Below are positions 8,216-19,759 of a stretch of 64,000 nucleotides of DNA, one piece after another (the first letter of the stretch is position 1; each line of letters opens with the position of its first letter). A model generated the notes under the pieces. The model was not told where the DNA came from and ran no database searches. It saw only the letters and a program-made list of their open reading frames with translations. Position numbers and translations under genes: made by a program. Origin of the DNA: Halisarca cf. caerulea (lineage: Eukaryota; Porifera; Demospongiae; Chondrillida; Halisarcidae); assembly GCA_963170055.1 (NCBI GenBank), contig CAUJGJ010000016.1, positions 537,501-601,500 of the forward strand, in the 5' to 3' direction.

Positions 8216-8313
8216 TACGGTGTCAGTCGATGTACGGTTTCAGTCGGTGTACGGTCCTAGCCAGTGACTGTGGCAAGTTTTTGCCTGAAGATTCCAGGGT
8301 AGTCTTGTGGACG

Positions 8314-8382
8314 ATGTGCGACCTGTCTAATTGTGTTCTGGGAGAGGAACTGGTGTTGCAGCTGTTTCAGCAACTTTTGTTG
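8314..8382 (+). CDS. Candidate first coding exon, unrecognised protein
   Basis: An ATG at 8314 opens 23 codons (MCDLSNCVLGEELVLQLFQQ, then LLL) that end in phase 0 exactly at a consensus GTAAGT donor (8383-8388). It sits downstream of the promoter block and the A/B modules on the same strand. A strong candidate acceptor follows (TTTTTATAG ending at 8750), but the in-phase continuation is only 13 codons before a stop. The peptide is leucine-rich and hydrophobic at its end, and I recognise no domain. It could be part of a short peptide gene or a spurious open frame in a non-coding RNA. Confidence 0.25.
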
Positions 8383-8427
8383 GTAAGTATTCAGTTGCTG
8401 ATCCATACATGTGTACGTCATATCTAA

Positions 8428-8672
8428 GAATGAGAATACCTGGTCTTCGTAATTTTGTCAATTACATATATGTACGTAGTAAATAATAATTTATAATAAT
8501 TGCCTACTGAAGCATAAAATGGCTGTAATTGCTGTACACTTCCTTGGGTCATGTCCCTTTGTTTCTTTACTGTACCATGTCATATATTTCAGTATCTTTA
8601 GGAATCACTTATTTCTTCATTGGATTCATCCATTAAGTCTTGTGTGTGCCTTAGCTGGTGGTGTATAGCCTT
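8428..8672. other. AT-rich stretch with dispersed repeat copy 2
   Basis: No gene is seen. The right part (8590-8672) is the second copy of the repeat at 4880-4966. Relative to copy 1 it has an extra base in the AAGTC/TGTGTG segment and lacks several bases near 8605, so the peptide frame seen in copy 1 is broken here. Confidence 0.6.
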
Positions 8673-9145
8673 TTGAAATGCCTGAATAACCTGAAACTTG
8701 AATTTCAAATATATTCTTGATGATTGATTTGATTTTTATGATTTTTATAGAACCTGTGGCGGCAGCATGGTGGTGCTCGCTTTGTGGGGTAGCTGTGCAG
8801 TTGCAGGAGCTCAACACCAGTGGATGGGCATCCGTGGTACTCGATGTGTAGGACGTAATGGTTCCACTACCCTGAAATCCTGCCTGCTCGAGTAGCCTTT
8901 CCAATAAGCCACTGAACTGATTGATGTTGTCCATCTCCTCCATGTTGCTGGACCTGTCCTACCAAGACGACCTGAATCTGGTGCATTGTGGTGCTTGGAC
9001 TAGTCTGAGTAGTGTCAGTGTTCAGGTGTCCAGCAGCTGATTGGCGCCCGTGGTACTCGTTGTGTAGGATGTAATGGTTCCACAGCCCTGAAGTCTTGCC
9101 CGCTCGAGTAGCCAGTCCACCCTGTCCATCAATTGATCTGTTCAA
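8673..9145 (-). other. Unrecognised minus-strand open frames with an internal duplication
   Basis: Two minus-strand frames overlap. One (8943 to 8626) reads MEEMDNINQFSGLLERLLEQ, then AGFQGSGTITSYTSSTT. The other (9145 to 8867) reads MNRSIDGQGGLATRAGKTSG and onward. A segment of about 65-70 bp is present twice, at about 8834-8900 and 9050-9116, 216 bp apart (72 codons). In one frame both copies read LLER, then GTITSYT-STT, with similar residues, which hints at past coding use. That frame has a stop between the copies. No splice sites or known domain settle it; it may be a decayed gene. Confidence 0.3.
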
Positions 9146-10342
9146 AGTGGCACCTCCCAGTGATGTCTAGTCTGGATCCCCTTCTGATGATTCCACAGAT
9201 GCAACTGGTCTGACGGTAGACTTGTCGCAGCCTGGCTAAATTTTTGGGGCATGATGTACCTCCCCGTCCTCGTCGGATGCCCTGGGCACACAAGTTAGTC
9301 GTGTGGCAAAGAGAGGTACGAGAATGACTGCTATTTATAGCTATACTGCGTGTTGACAATTACATAGCTAGCATTTAATTTAACATTATGACACTATTTG
9401 GTTGGTTCTCTAATACTTTTTTTTGTTTTATATATTCACAAACTCTACTTGTTAGGTTGTGTATATATGCTAGGATATTATGCATTTGATTGATATACTC
9501 AGTTGTTAAATTGAAATATATTTCACTAGTATTCAGACTGAGATTGATTGCATGGTATTTACAATGGGTAGTTCCCATGTACAGTAGTTGGTTCACTTGC
9601 TCAGTAGCTGGTTGGTGCACAACACCCAAAACAATGCTAGGACTCCACATGAGGGCAATGCAGCAATACGTGACAAACTCTGCAAGATAACTTGTATTTT
9701 TGTTAAGTACGTCCATTACAGGCTTACTGCATATTCTCTAAATCAATTTGTCACACCAAGTTTCACAAAAATTTCCTTTGACAAGAAGTATAAAATTTAT
9801 GTAGAATTGTTTTCCAGAACCTATACCTTTGAGAATGGCTGATGAAACTTTGGAGTCAAATGATTATAATAATCTCAAGTGTAGTGAAAGGAGCATTAAA
9901 GTGCAGCTCTCTGGGTACATGATAGTTGGCAAGTTTTGAGGGGTAGCTCAACACACAGTTATGCCTAGCTGCCATTTTGTCAGTCACACTCAACAGTATG
10001 CCTACCCCAACAGAACAAAAACAGCAAATAATTATCTATTGGTAAATTATTATAATTGTCAAGTTACAAGAGTAAAATGAAACGTTTTAGCTAAAATATG
10101 CATCATTATGACCATGTAGTTACTTCTGTGTGTGTAGTGATCTCCTAGCTATAAGTCTGGGTGTGTATCTGTGTGTTGTTCTGATGTTCTTCTGTGCTAG
10201 TGGTGGTGCTTGCTGTGTGTGCAGTGGGTAGTGGTGCATGTGTGTCTGGTTGTGCCGCATGGTGTGGGTACTGTAGAATAATATTATGTAGTATGTACTA
10301 ATGTATTGTGTGTGGAGTGTAAAATGGTGTAGGATATGGAGC
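9146..10342. other. Long intergenic stretch
   Basis: No supported gene is seen over 1.2 kb. From 9360 to 10090 the sequence is strongly AT-rich. A 113-codon minus frame (9716 to 9375) shows no recognisable motif and may be chance. From 10110 to 10340 the plus strand is rich in TGTG and GTGG, which corresponds to the 3' flank of the minus-strand zinc-finger gene. No AATAAA is evident just after that gene's stop; variants such as AATATT occur. Confidence 0.5.
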
Positions 10343-10828
10343 TTATTGTGGCATAGGTGGAGAGTGTGTCATGAATGGTAGTGGCTGTGCATGGTGTGGA
10401 GGTACGTGCTGATGACTGAGGGATTGTGGCTGGCGTCTGGGGTGATGTGCTGGGATCGCAGGAGTTGTGGCTGTCTTGTTGCTAGACACTGAGTGACTAT
10501 CCTCCTGCCCTTGTGCACTTTCCACCTACAAGGGTAGTATTCAGTTGTATATATAGGCTTTACCATACACAAGCTTACTATGTGCTTTAGCTCCTTTCTG
10601 TTGAGGTGCGGAAAGTTACATCTGTGCTTCTTCTTACACCCATTTGTGATGTTAAAGAATTTACACAATTTAGTGTTAGTAGACTTTTCTATTGGAAAGG
10701 GCCAAACATCATAAATGTACATACATAATACCAGAACATTTGAAATGCGAGGTGTACTTACTTTGCTGTTTAGGCTTGCTAGCTTTGTCAAAATAATTGT
10801 TGACAAACTGAAAACCCTTGTCAGACAT
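10343..10828 (-). CDS. Small CCCH zinc-finger protein, complete three-exon gene
   Basis: Three minus-strand exons join cleanly: 10828-10762 (67 bp), 10688-10579 (110 bp) and 10525-10343 (183 bp, stop TAA). The introns are 73 bp (GTAAGT...CAATAG) and 53 bp (GTAAGC...TTGTAG), and the phases agree (1, then 0). The 119-residue product starts MSDKGFQFVNNYFDKASKPK. Exon two carries one C-x8-C-x5-C-x3-H finger (LCKFFNITNGC, then KKKHRC, then NFPH), the class that usually binds RNA. Exon three is rich in Pro, His, Gln and Ser and has no known fold. A single finger with a disordered tail suggests an RNA-associated factor, but I cannot name an orthologue. The ATG is the first in frame, and an ATTTAAAG element lies about 45-55 bp upstream. 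Confidence 0.8.
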
Positions 10829-11345
10829 CCTTAGACTACAAAACACTGAATGCTATGGCCACTTAGCTGTCCAGCTTTAAATATGTGCATGGATTGCATG
10901 GCTGGGGGTTCAGTGGAGGTATGATTTTGATGAATTGTTTACCATCTGTTTAGGCTAGGCAATGCTATAAGAGCTTGGGACTATAAGGTGCTTATGAGAA
11001 ATAATTTGTGCAGGAACTCTGCAACTGCCATATTACTTTGATAGGGGCAAGGAGAAAGGGCGGAAACAGCGGAAATGGCAAAATGGCTGAAACAGTGGAA
11101 ATGCTCTCAGTAAGCATTTGCCATATTTTGTTTGACCCCACCCACATCACATGTATCTACATACTACACGGTTCCACCTAGTGATTGTCACTGTAAATAG
11201 TTTAGATGAAAGTGATGTATACGCATTTGGCCAAAAGAAGACATTGTACTGTAGCAAAGCGTATTGTAGGGTATATACGTATTGTCAACATAAACATTTT
11301 ACAGTTAATTGTATTTAATGCAAACATATATGAGCCATGTGTACA
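10829..11345. other. Intergenic stretch upstream of the zinc-finger gene
   Basis: No gene is seen. It should contain the minus-strand promoter of the zinc-finger gene (TTTAAA near 10876). A short imperfect internal repeat, GGAAACAGCGGAAATGG, then TGAAACAGTGGAAATG, lies at 11060-11103. Confidence 0.5.
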
Positions 11346-11420
11346 CTTGCACACCCACCCACACCCACACAACACACACACAACACACACACATGCACAC
11401 ACACACACACACACACACAC
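11346..11420. repeat. (CA)n microsatellite
   Basis: Imperfect CACCC and CACAA motifs pass into a pure CA run at 11397-11420. The run ends directly in the ACATGGCTTCC of the first 63-bp unit, with no spacer. Confidence 0.95.
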
Positions 11421-13718
11421 ATGGCTTCCTGCATCAAATAAAACACTTCCTGTGAAAGAATTTCAAATTCTGATGTGGCCACATGGCTTCCTGCATCAAA
11501 GGGAACACTTCCTGTGCTAAAAATGTCAATATCCACCTTGAACAAATGGCTTTCTGCATCAAGGTGAATACTTGCTGTGGAAAAGATCGCAATTTGTGAT
11601 TTGACCATATCGCTACCCGCATCAAAGAAACAATTTCCTGTGATAAAAATTTCAATTTCCGACTTAGAAAATAGCTTCCTACATAAAGAAAAAACTTACT
11701 GTCAAAAATTTTAATTTCCCACTTAACAACATGGCTTCCCGCATCAAAGGGAACACCTCCTGTGGTAAACATTTCACTATCCAACACCACGATATGGCTT
11801 CCCACATCAAAGGGAACACATCCTGAGATGAAAATTTACATTTCCCATGACACCACATGGCTTCCCGCATCAAAGGGATGACATCCTGAGGTGAAAATTT
11901 TAGTTTACCACGCTACCACATGGCTTCCCGCATCAAAGGGGACACGTCCTGAGGTGAAAATTTACATTTCCCACGCTACCACATGGCTTCCCGCATCAAA
12001 GGGAACACATCCTGACGTGAAAATAATCATTTCCCACGATACCATATAGCTTCCCGCATCAAAGGGATCACATCCTGAGGTGAAAATTTACATTTCCCAC
12101 GCTACCACATGGCTTCCCGCATCAAAGGGAACACATCCTGACGTGAAAATAATCATTTCCCACGATACCATATAGCTTCCCGCATCAAAGGGATCACATC
12201 CTGAGGTGAAAATTTACATTTCCCACGCTACCACATGGCTTCCCGCATCGAAGGGAACACATCCTGAAGTGAAAATAATCATTTCCCACGATACCACATA
12301 GCTTCCCGCATCAAAGGGAACACATCCTGAGGTGTAAATTTCAGTTTACCACGCTACCACATGGCTTCCCGCATCAAAGGGAACACATCCTGAGGTGAAA
12401 ATTTACATTTCCCACGCTAACACATGCCTTCCCGCATCAAAGATAACACATCCTGAGGTAAAAGTTTACATTTCCCACGCCACCACATAGCTTCCCTCAT
12501 CAGAGTGAACACATCCTGAGGTGAAAATTTATATTTCCCACGACACCACATGGCTTCCCACATCACAGTTAACACATCCTGAGGTGAAAATTTACATTTC
12601 GCACGACACCACATGGCTTCCCGCATCAAAGATAACACATCCTGAGGTGAAAATTTACATTTCCCACGCCACCAACATGGCTTCCCGCATCAAAGGGAAC
12701 ACATCCTGAGGTGAAAATTTACATTTCCCACGCAACTACTTGGCTTCCCGCATCGAAAAGAACACATCCTGAGGTGAAAATTTACATTTCCCACGCTACA
12801 AAATGGCTTCCCGCACCAAAGGGAACACATCCTGAGGTGAAAATTTACATTTCCCACGCTACCACATGGCTTCCTGCATCAAAGAAAACATCCTGAGGTA
12901 AAAAATTCAGTTTCCCACGCCTCAAGATAGCTTTTCACATCTATATAAACACTTCCTTAAGTTAAAATTTACAATTCCCACGCTACCACATGGCTTCTTG
13001 CATCAAAGGGAACATCCTGAGGTGAAAAAATTTACATTTCCCACGCTACCACATGGCTTCCCGCATAAAGGCAACATATCCTGAGGTGAAAATTTACATT
13101 TACCATGACACCACATGGCTTCCCGCATCAAAGGGTACACATCCGTGGTGAAAATTTACATTTCCCACGCTACCACATGGCTTCCCGCATCAAAGGAAAA
13201 CACATCCTGAGGTGAAAGTTTACATTTCCCACGCCTCCACATGGCTTCCCGCATCAAAGGGAACACATACTCAGGTGAAAATTTACATTTCCCACGACAC
13301 CCCATGGCTTCCCGCATAAAAGAAAACATCCTGAGGTGAAAATTTACATTTCCCACGCTACCACATTGCTTCCCGGATCAAAGGGTACACATCCTAAGGT
13401 GGAAATAATCATTTCCCATGCTACTACATGGCTTCCCCCATCAAAGGGAACACATACTGAGGTGAAAATTTACATTTCATACGACACCCCATGGCTTCCC
13501 GCATCAAAGGGAAAACATCCTGAGGTGAAAATTTACATTTCTCACGACACCACATGGCTTCCCGCATCAAAGATAACACAACCTGAGGTGAAAATATTCA
13601 TTTCCCACGATACCACATAGCTTTCCGCATCAAAGGGATCACATCCTGAGGTGAAAATTTACATTTCCCACGCTAACACATGCCTTCCCGCATCAAAGAT
13701 AACACAACCTGAGGTGAA
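11421..13718. repeat. 63-bp minisatellite (about 36 copies)
   Basis: The unit contains ACATGGCTTCCCGCATCAAA, then GGGAACACATCCTGAGGTG, then AAAATTTACATTTCCCACGC, then TACC. The first six or so units (11421-11820) are strongly diverged; later units are 85-98 percent alike by eye, with local pairs of near-identical units (for example 12005-12130 and 12131-12256). The array stops abruptly at AAAATT/AGGGGG near 13718. Because 63 is 21 codons, frames stay open on both strands (KIYISHATTWLPASKGTHPE on the plus strand). The many 1-3 bp indels break these frames repeatedly, which argues against coding. Confidence 0.95.
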
Positions 13719-14166
13719 AATTAGGGGGTAATGTAATCTTGGGGTAATGTACGTTGCTCCGTTCGGTTTATGTCCAACATCTTATAGCTGGGAACCTTGT
13801 TTTTGGGAAAAAACCCTGGACATAACAGCCATGGAGTGGAGGATCATCCCCCAAGATTCAATTTAGTAAGTTTTCAATCTGTGCTTTCTTTTAAACCTAC
13901 CTTTGTGTCCAAAAGCCGAGATCCTAACCACCGCCTTTTTGCATTTTGAAATATTTGCGTATGGTGTAAGAAAACTCATTACGAACGAATTGCAGAGGTT
14001 AGAACTAGCTTTTGTTGCTTTCGAAGCCAAGTATATGTGTCAGATGCCATTGTGGCTATTTTCAGAAAGTCTGCTTACATTTGAACGAAGATCGAAGCGA
14101 AAAATTAAAGTACCTCATAGTCGTCCGCCATTTTGTTTTATGTCCACAAATCGGACATAACATACC
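13719..14166. other. Unique spacer between the 63-bp and 104-bp arrays
   Basis: No recognised gene is seen. An 85-codon plus frame (13903-14160) starts MCPKAEILTTAFLHFEIFAY and has no known motif. TATGTCC and its reverse complement GGACATA occur as inverted pairs twice (13772 with 13819, and 14137 with 14150). GCTGGGAA follows a TATGTCC/AACAT context both at 13785 and at the very edge of the satellite (14169). Confidence 0.6.
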
Positions 14167-14672
14167 TACGCTGGGAATGTGCATGGTGTTAGTACCAAAC
14201 GTTGGTCTTCGAAAAACCATTTCCAACACTACACAAACGCGCTCAAAAGAACTTCAGAAACTTCATGTGTATCCACACACAATGTGCAAGGTGCTACTGC
14301 TAATATTGGTGTTAGACCCACCATATCCAACACTACAAAAAATACGCCCAAACATCTTCAGAAACTTCATGCGTATCCACTGAACACGTGGGTGGTGCTA
14401 GTGCCAAATATTGGTCTTAGAACCACCATATCCGACACTACAAAAATACGACCACAGCACAACAGAAAATTCATGTATGTCCACTGGGAATGTGCGTGGT
14501 GCTAGTGCCAAATATTGGTCTAAAAACCAGCGTATTAAAAACTACACAAATACGCCCACAACACTTCAGAAACTTCATGTTATTCCACTGGGAATGTGCG
14601 TGGTGCTAGTGAAAAATATTTGTATTAGCACCAGCATTTCCAATACTACACAAATACGCCCACAGCACCTGA
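14167..14672 (-). repeat. 104-bp satellite, inverted edge block (5 monomers)
   Basis: Five diverged monomers lie in the opposite orientation to the rest of the array, recognised by GGGAATGTGCGTGGTGCTAG, then CCAAATATTGGT, then CACTACACAAATACGCCCAC. Divergence increases towards the left edge: the outermost monomer (14173-14280) keeps little more than the ends of each motif. Orientation flips at 14,669-14,690. Confidence 0.9.
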
Positions 14673-14689
14673 GTAACTTAAGTGCTGTG
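14661..14689. repeat. Satellite orientation switch with perfect palindrome arms
   Basis: CACAGCAC (14661-14668) and GTGCTGTG (14682-14689) are perfect inverted arms around a 13-bp spacer. Outside them the satellite reads away in both directions, the right side after an extra 10-bp piece (TGCGTAACTG) that is foreign to the monomer. Confidence 0.85.
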
Positions 14690-16179
14690 TGCGTAACTGG
14701 GTGTATTTGCGTAGTGTTGGATATGCTCGTGCTAATACCAATATTTGGCACTAGTACCACGCACATTCCCAGTGGACACACATGAAGTTTCATAAGTATT
14801 GTGGGCGTATTTGTGTAGTGTTGGATATGCTTGTGCTAATACCAATATTTGGCACTAGCACCACGCACATTCCCAGTGGACACACATGAAGTTTCTGAAT
14901 TGCTGTGAGTGCATTTGTGTAGTGTTGGATATGCTGGTGCTAATACCAATATTTGGTACTAGCACCACGCACATTCACAATTGACACATGAAGTTTCTGA
15001 AGTGCAGTGGGCGTTTTTGTGCAGTGTTGGATATGCTTGAGCTAATACCAATATTTGGCACTAGCACCACGCACATTCCTAGTAGACACACATGAATTTT
15101 CATAAGTACTGTAAGTGTATTTGTGTAGTGTTGGATATGCTGGTGCTAATACCAATATTTGGTACTAGCAACACACACATTCCTAGTTGACACACATGAA
15201 ATTTCATAAGTACTGTGGGTGTATGTGTGTAGTGTTGGATATGCTGGTGCTAATACCAATGTTAAGCACTAGCACCACGCACATTCCCAGTGGACATACA
15301 TTAAGTTTCTAAGAAGATCTGAGGGCGTATTTGTGTAGTGTTGGATATACTGGTGCTAAAGCCAAAATTTGGCACTAGCACCACGCACATTCCCAGCGGA
15401 CACACATGAAGTTTACGAAGTGCAGTGGGTGTATTTATGTAGTACTGGATATGCTGGTGCTAATACCAATATTTGGCACTAGCACCACGCACATTCCCAG
15501 TGGAAACACATGAAGTTTCTGAAGTACTGTGGGCGTATTTTTGTAGTGTTGGATATGCTGGTGCTAAGAGTAATATTTGGCACTAGCACCACGCACATTC
15601 CCAGTAGACACACATGAAGTTTCTGAAGTGCTGTGGGCGTATTTGTGCAGTGTTGGGTATGCTTGTGCTAATACCAAAATTTAGCACTAGCACCACGCAC
15701 GTTCCCAGTGGACACACATGAAGTTTCTGAAGTGCTGTGGGCGCATTTGTGTAGTGTTGGATATGCTGGTGCTAATACCAATATTTGGAACTAACACCAC
15801 GCATATTCCCAGTGGACACACATGAAGTTTCTGAAGTTCTGCGGGCGTATGTGTGTAGTGTTGAATATGCTGGTGCTAATACCAATGTTAAGCACTAGCA
15901 CCACGCACATTCCCAGTGGACACACATGAAGTTTCTGAAGTACTGTGAGCGCATTTGTGTAGTGTTGGATATGCTGGTGCTAATACCAATATTTGGTAAT
16001 AGCACCACGCAAATACCCAATTGACACACATGAAGTTTCTGAAGTACTGTGGGCGTATTTTTGTAGTGTTGGATATGCTGGTGCTAAGACTAATATTTGG
16101 CACTAGCACAACGCACATTCCCAGTAGACACACATGAAGTTTCTGAAGTGCTGTGGGCGTATTTGTGCAGTGTTGGATA

Positions 16180-18370
16180 TGCTGGTGCTAATACCAATAT
16201 TTGGCACTAGCACCACGCACATTCCCAGTGGACACACATGAAGTTTCTGAAGTGCTGTGGGCGTATTTGTGTAGTGTTGGATATGCTGGTGCTAATACCA
16301 ATATTTGGTAAAAGCACCACGCACATTCCTAGTTGAAACACATGAAATTTCATAAGTACTGTGGGTGTATTTGTGTAGTGTTGGATATGCTGGTGCTAAT
16401 ACCAATATTTAGCACTAGCACCACGCACATTCCCAGTGGACACACATGAAGTTTCTGAAGTGCTGTGGGCGTATTTGTGTAGTGTTGGATATGCTGGTGC
16501 TAATACATATATTTGGAACTAACACCACTCATATTCCCAGTGGACACACATGAAATTTCATAAGTACTGTGGGTGTATGTGTGTAGTTTTGGATATGCTG
16601 GTGCTAATACCAATGTTAAGCACTAGCACCACGCACATTCCCAGTGGACATACATTAAGTTTCTAAGAAGATCTGAAGGCGTATTTGTGTAGTATTGGAT
16701 ATACTGGTGCTAACGCCAAAATTTGGCACTAGCACCACGCACATTCCCAGAGGACACACATGAAGTTTACGAAGTGCAGTGGGTGTATTTATGTAGTGCT
16801 GGATATGCTGGGGCTACTACCAATATTTGGAACTAGTACCACGCACATTCCCAGTGGAAACACATGAAGTTTCTGAAGTACTGTGGGCGTATTTTGGTAG
16901 TGTTGGATATGCTGGTGCTAATACCAATATTTGGCACTAGCACCACGCACATTCCCAGTGGACACACATGAAGTTTCTGAAGTGCTGTGGGCGTATTTGT
17001 GTAGTGTTGGATATGCTGGTGCTAATACCAATATTTGGTAAAAGCACCACGCACATTCCTAGTTGAAACACATGAAATTTCATAAGTACTGTGGGTGTAT
17101 TTGTGTAGTGTTGGATATGCTGGTGCTAATACCAATATTTAGCACTAGCACCACGCACATTCCCAGTGGACACACATGAAGTTTCTGAAGTGCTGTGGGC
17201 GTATTTGTGTAGTGTTGGATATGCTGGTGCTAATACATATATTTGGAACTAACACCACTCATATTCCCAGTGGACACACATGAAATTTCATAAGTACTGT
17301 GGGTGTATGTGTGTAGTTTTGGATATGCTGGTGCTAATACCAATGTTAAGCACTAGCACCACGCACATTCCCAGTGGACATACATTAAGTTTCTAAGAAG
17401 ATCTGAAGGCGTATTTGTGTAGTATTGGATATACTGGTGCTAACGCCAAAATTTGGCACTAGCACCACGCACATTCCCAGAGGACACACATGAAGTTTAC
17501 GAAGTGCAGTGGGTGTATTTATGTAGTGCTGGATATGCTGGGGCTACTACCAATATTTGGAACTAGTACCACGCACATTCCCAGTGGAAACACATGAAGT
17601 TTCTGAAGTACTGTGGGCGTATTTTGGTAGTGTTGGATATGCTGGTGCTAATACCAATATTTGGCACTAGCACCACGCACATTCCCAGTGGACACACATG
17701 AAGTTTCTGAAGTGCTGTGGGCGTATTTGTGTAGTGTTGGATATGCTGGTGCTAATACCAATATTTGGTAAAAGCACCACGCACATTCCTAGTTGAAACA
17801 CATGAAATTTCATAAGTACTGTGGGTGTATTTGTGTAGTGTTGGATATGCTGGTGCTAATACCAATATTTAGCACTAGCACCACGCACATTCCCAGTGGA
17901 CACACATGAAGTTTCTGAAGTGCTGTGGGCGTATTTGTGTAGTGTTGGATATGCTGGTGCTAATACATATATTTGGAACTAACACCACGCATATTCCCAG
18001 TGGACACACATGAAATTTCATAAGTACTGTGGGTGTATGTGTGTAGTTTTGGATATGCTGGTGCTAATACCAATGTTAAGCACTAGCACCACGCACATTC
18101 CCAGTGGACATACATTAAGTTTCTAAGAAGATCTGAAGGCGTATTTGTGTAGAATTGGATATACTGGTGCTAACGCTAAAATTTGGCACTAGCACCACGC
18201 ACATTCCCAGAGGACACACATGAAGTTTACGAAGTGCAGTGGGTGTATTTATGTAGTGCTGGATATGCTGGGGCTACTACCAATATTTGGCACTAGTACC
18301 ACGCACATTCCCAGTGGAAACACATGAAGTTTCTGAACTACTGTGGGCGTATTTTGGTAGTGTTGGATAT
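16180..18370 (+). repeat. 730-bp higher-order repeat, three tandem copies
   Basis: Seven monomers plus 2 bp repeat as a block. The private variant TTTGGTAAAAGCACC occurs at 16307, 17037 and 17767 (exact 730-bp steps), and the ATTTTGGTAGTG variant steps by the same amount. A fourth, rearranged relative has the same marker at 18705 (938 bp later). Confidence 0.88.
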
Positions 18371-19759
18371 GCTAGTGCTAAGACTAATATTTGGCACTAG
18401 CACCACGCACATTCCCAGAGGACACACATGAAGTTTCTGAAGTACTGTGGGCGTATTTTTGTAGTGTTGGATATGCTGGTGCTAAGACTAATATTTGGCA
18501 CTAGCACAACGCACATTCCCAGTAGACACACATGAAGTTTCTGAAGTGCTGTGGGCGTATTTGTGCAGTGTTGGATATGCTGGTGCTAATACCAATATTT
18601 GGCACTAGTACCACGCACATTCCCAGTGGACACACATGAAGTTTCTTAAGTGCTATGGGCGTATTTGTGTAGTGTTGGATATGCTGGTGCTAATACCAAT
18701 ATTTGGTAAAAGCACCACGCACATTCCTAGTTGAAACACATGAAATTTCATAAGTACTGTGGGTGTATTTGTGTAGTGTTGGATATGCTGGTGCTAATAC
18801 CAATATTTAGCACTAGCACCACGCACATTCCCAGTGGACACACATGAAGTTTCTGAAGTGCTGTGGGCGTATTTGTGTAGTGTTGGATATGCTGGTGCTA
18901 ATACCAATATTTAGAACTAACACCACGCATATTCCCAGTGGACACACATGAAATTTCATAAGTACTGTGGGTGTATGTGTGTAGTTTTGGATATGCTGGT
19001 GCTAATACCAATGTTAAGCACTAGCACCACGCACATTCCCAGTGGACATACATTAAGTTTCTAAGAAGATCTGAAGGCGTATTTGTGTAGAATTGGATAT
19101 ACTGGTGCTAACGCCAAAATTTGGCACTAGCACCACGCACATTCCCAGAGGACACACATGAAGTTTACGAAGTGCAGTGGGTGTATTTATGTAGTGCTGG
19201 ATATGCTGGGGCTACTACCAATATTTGGCACTAGTACCACGCACATTCCCAGTGGACACACATGACCTTTCTGAAGTGCTGTGAGCGCATTTGTGTAGTG
19301 TTGGATATGCTGGTGCTAATACCAATATTTGGCACTAGCACCACGCACATTCCCAGTGGACACACATGACCTTTCTGATGTGCTGTGAGCGCATTTGTGT
19401 AGTGTTGGATATGATGGTGCTAATACCAATATTTGGCACTAGCACCACGCACATTCCCAGTGGACAAACATGAAGTTTCTGAAGTGCTGTGGGCGTATTT
19501 GTGTAGTGTTGGATATGCTGGTGCTAATACCAATATTTGGCACTAGCACCACGCACATTCCCAGAGGACACACATGAAGCTTCATAACTACTGTGGGCGT
19601 GTTTGTGTAATGTTGGATATGCTGGTGCTAATACCAATATTTGGTACTAGCACCACGCACATTCCCAGTGGACACACATGAAGTTTCTTAACTACTGTGG
19701 GCGTATTTGTGTAATGTTGGATATGCTGGTGCTAATACCAATATTTGGCACTAGCACCA

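Noticed and set aside
14411..14785. 124-codon plus frame across the satellite inversion
   Set aside because: It is made of two satellite halves in opposite orientation; no coding signal.
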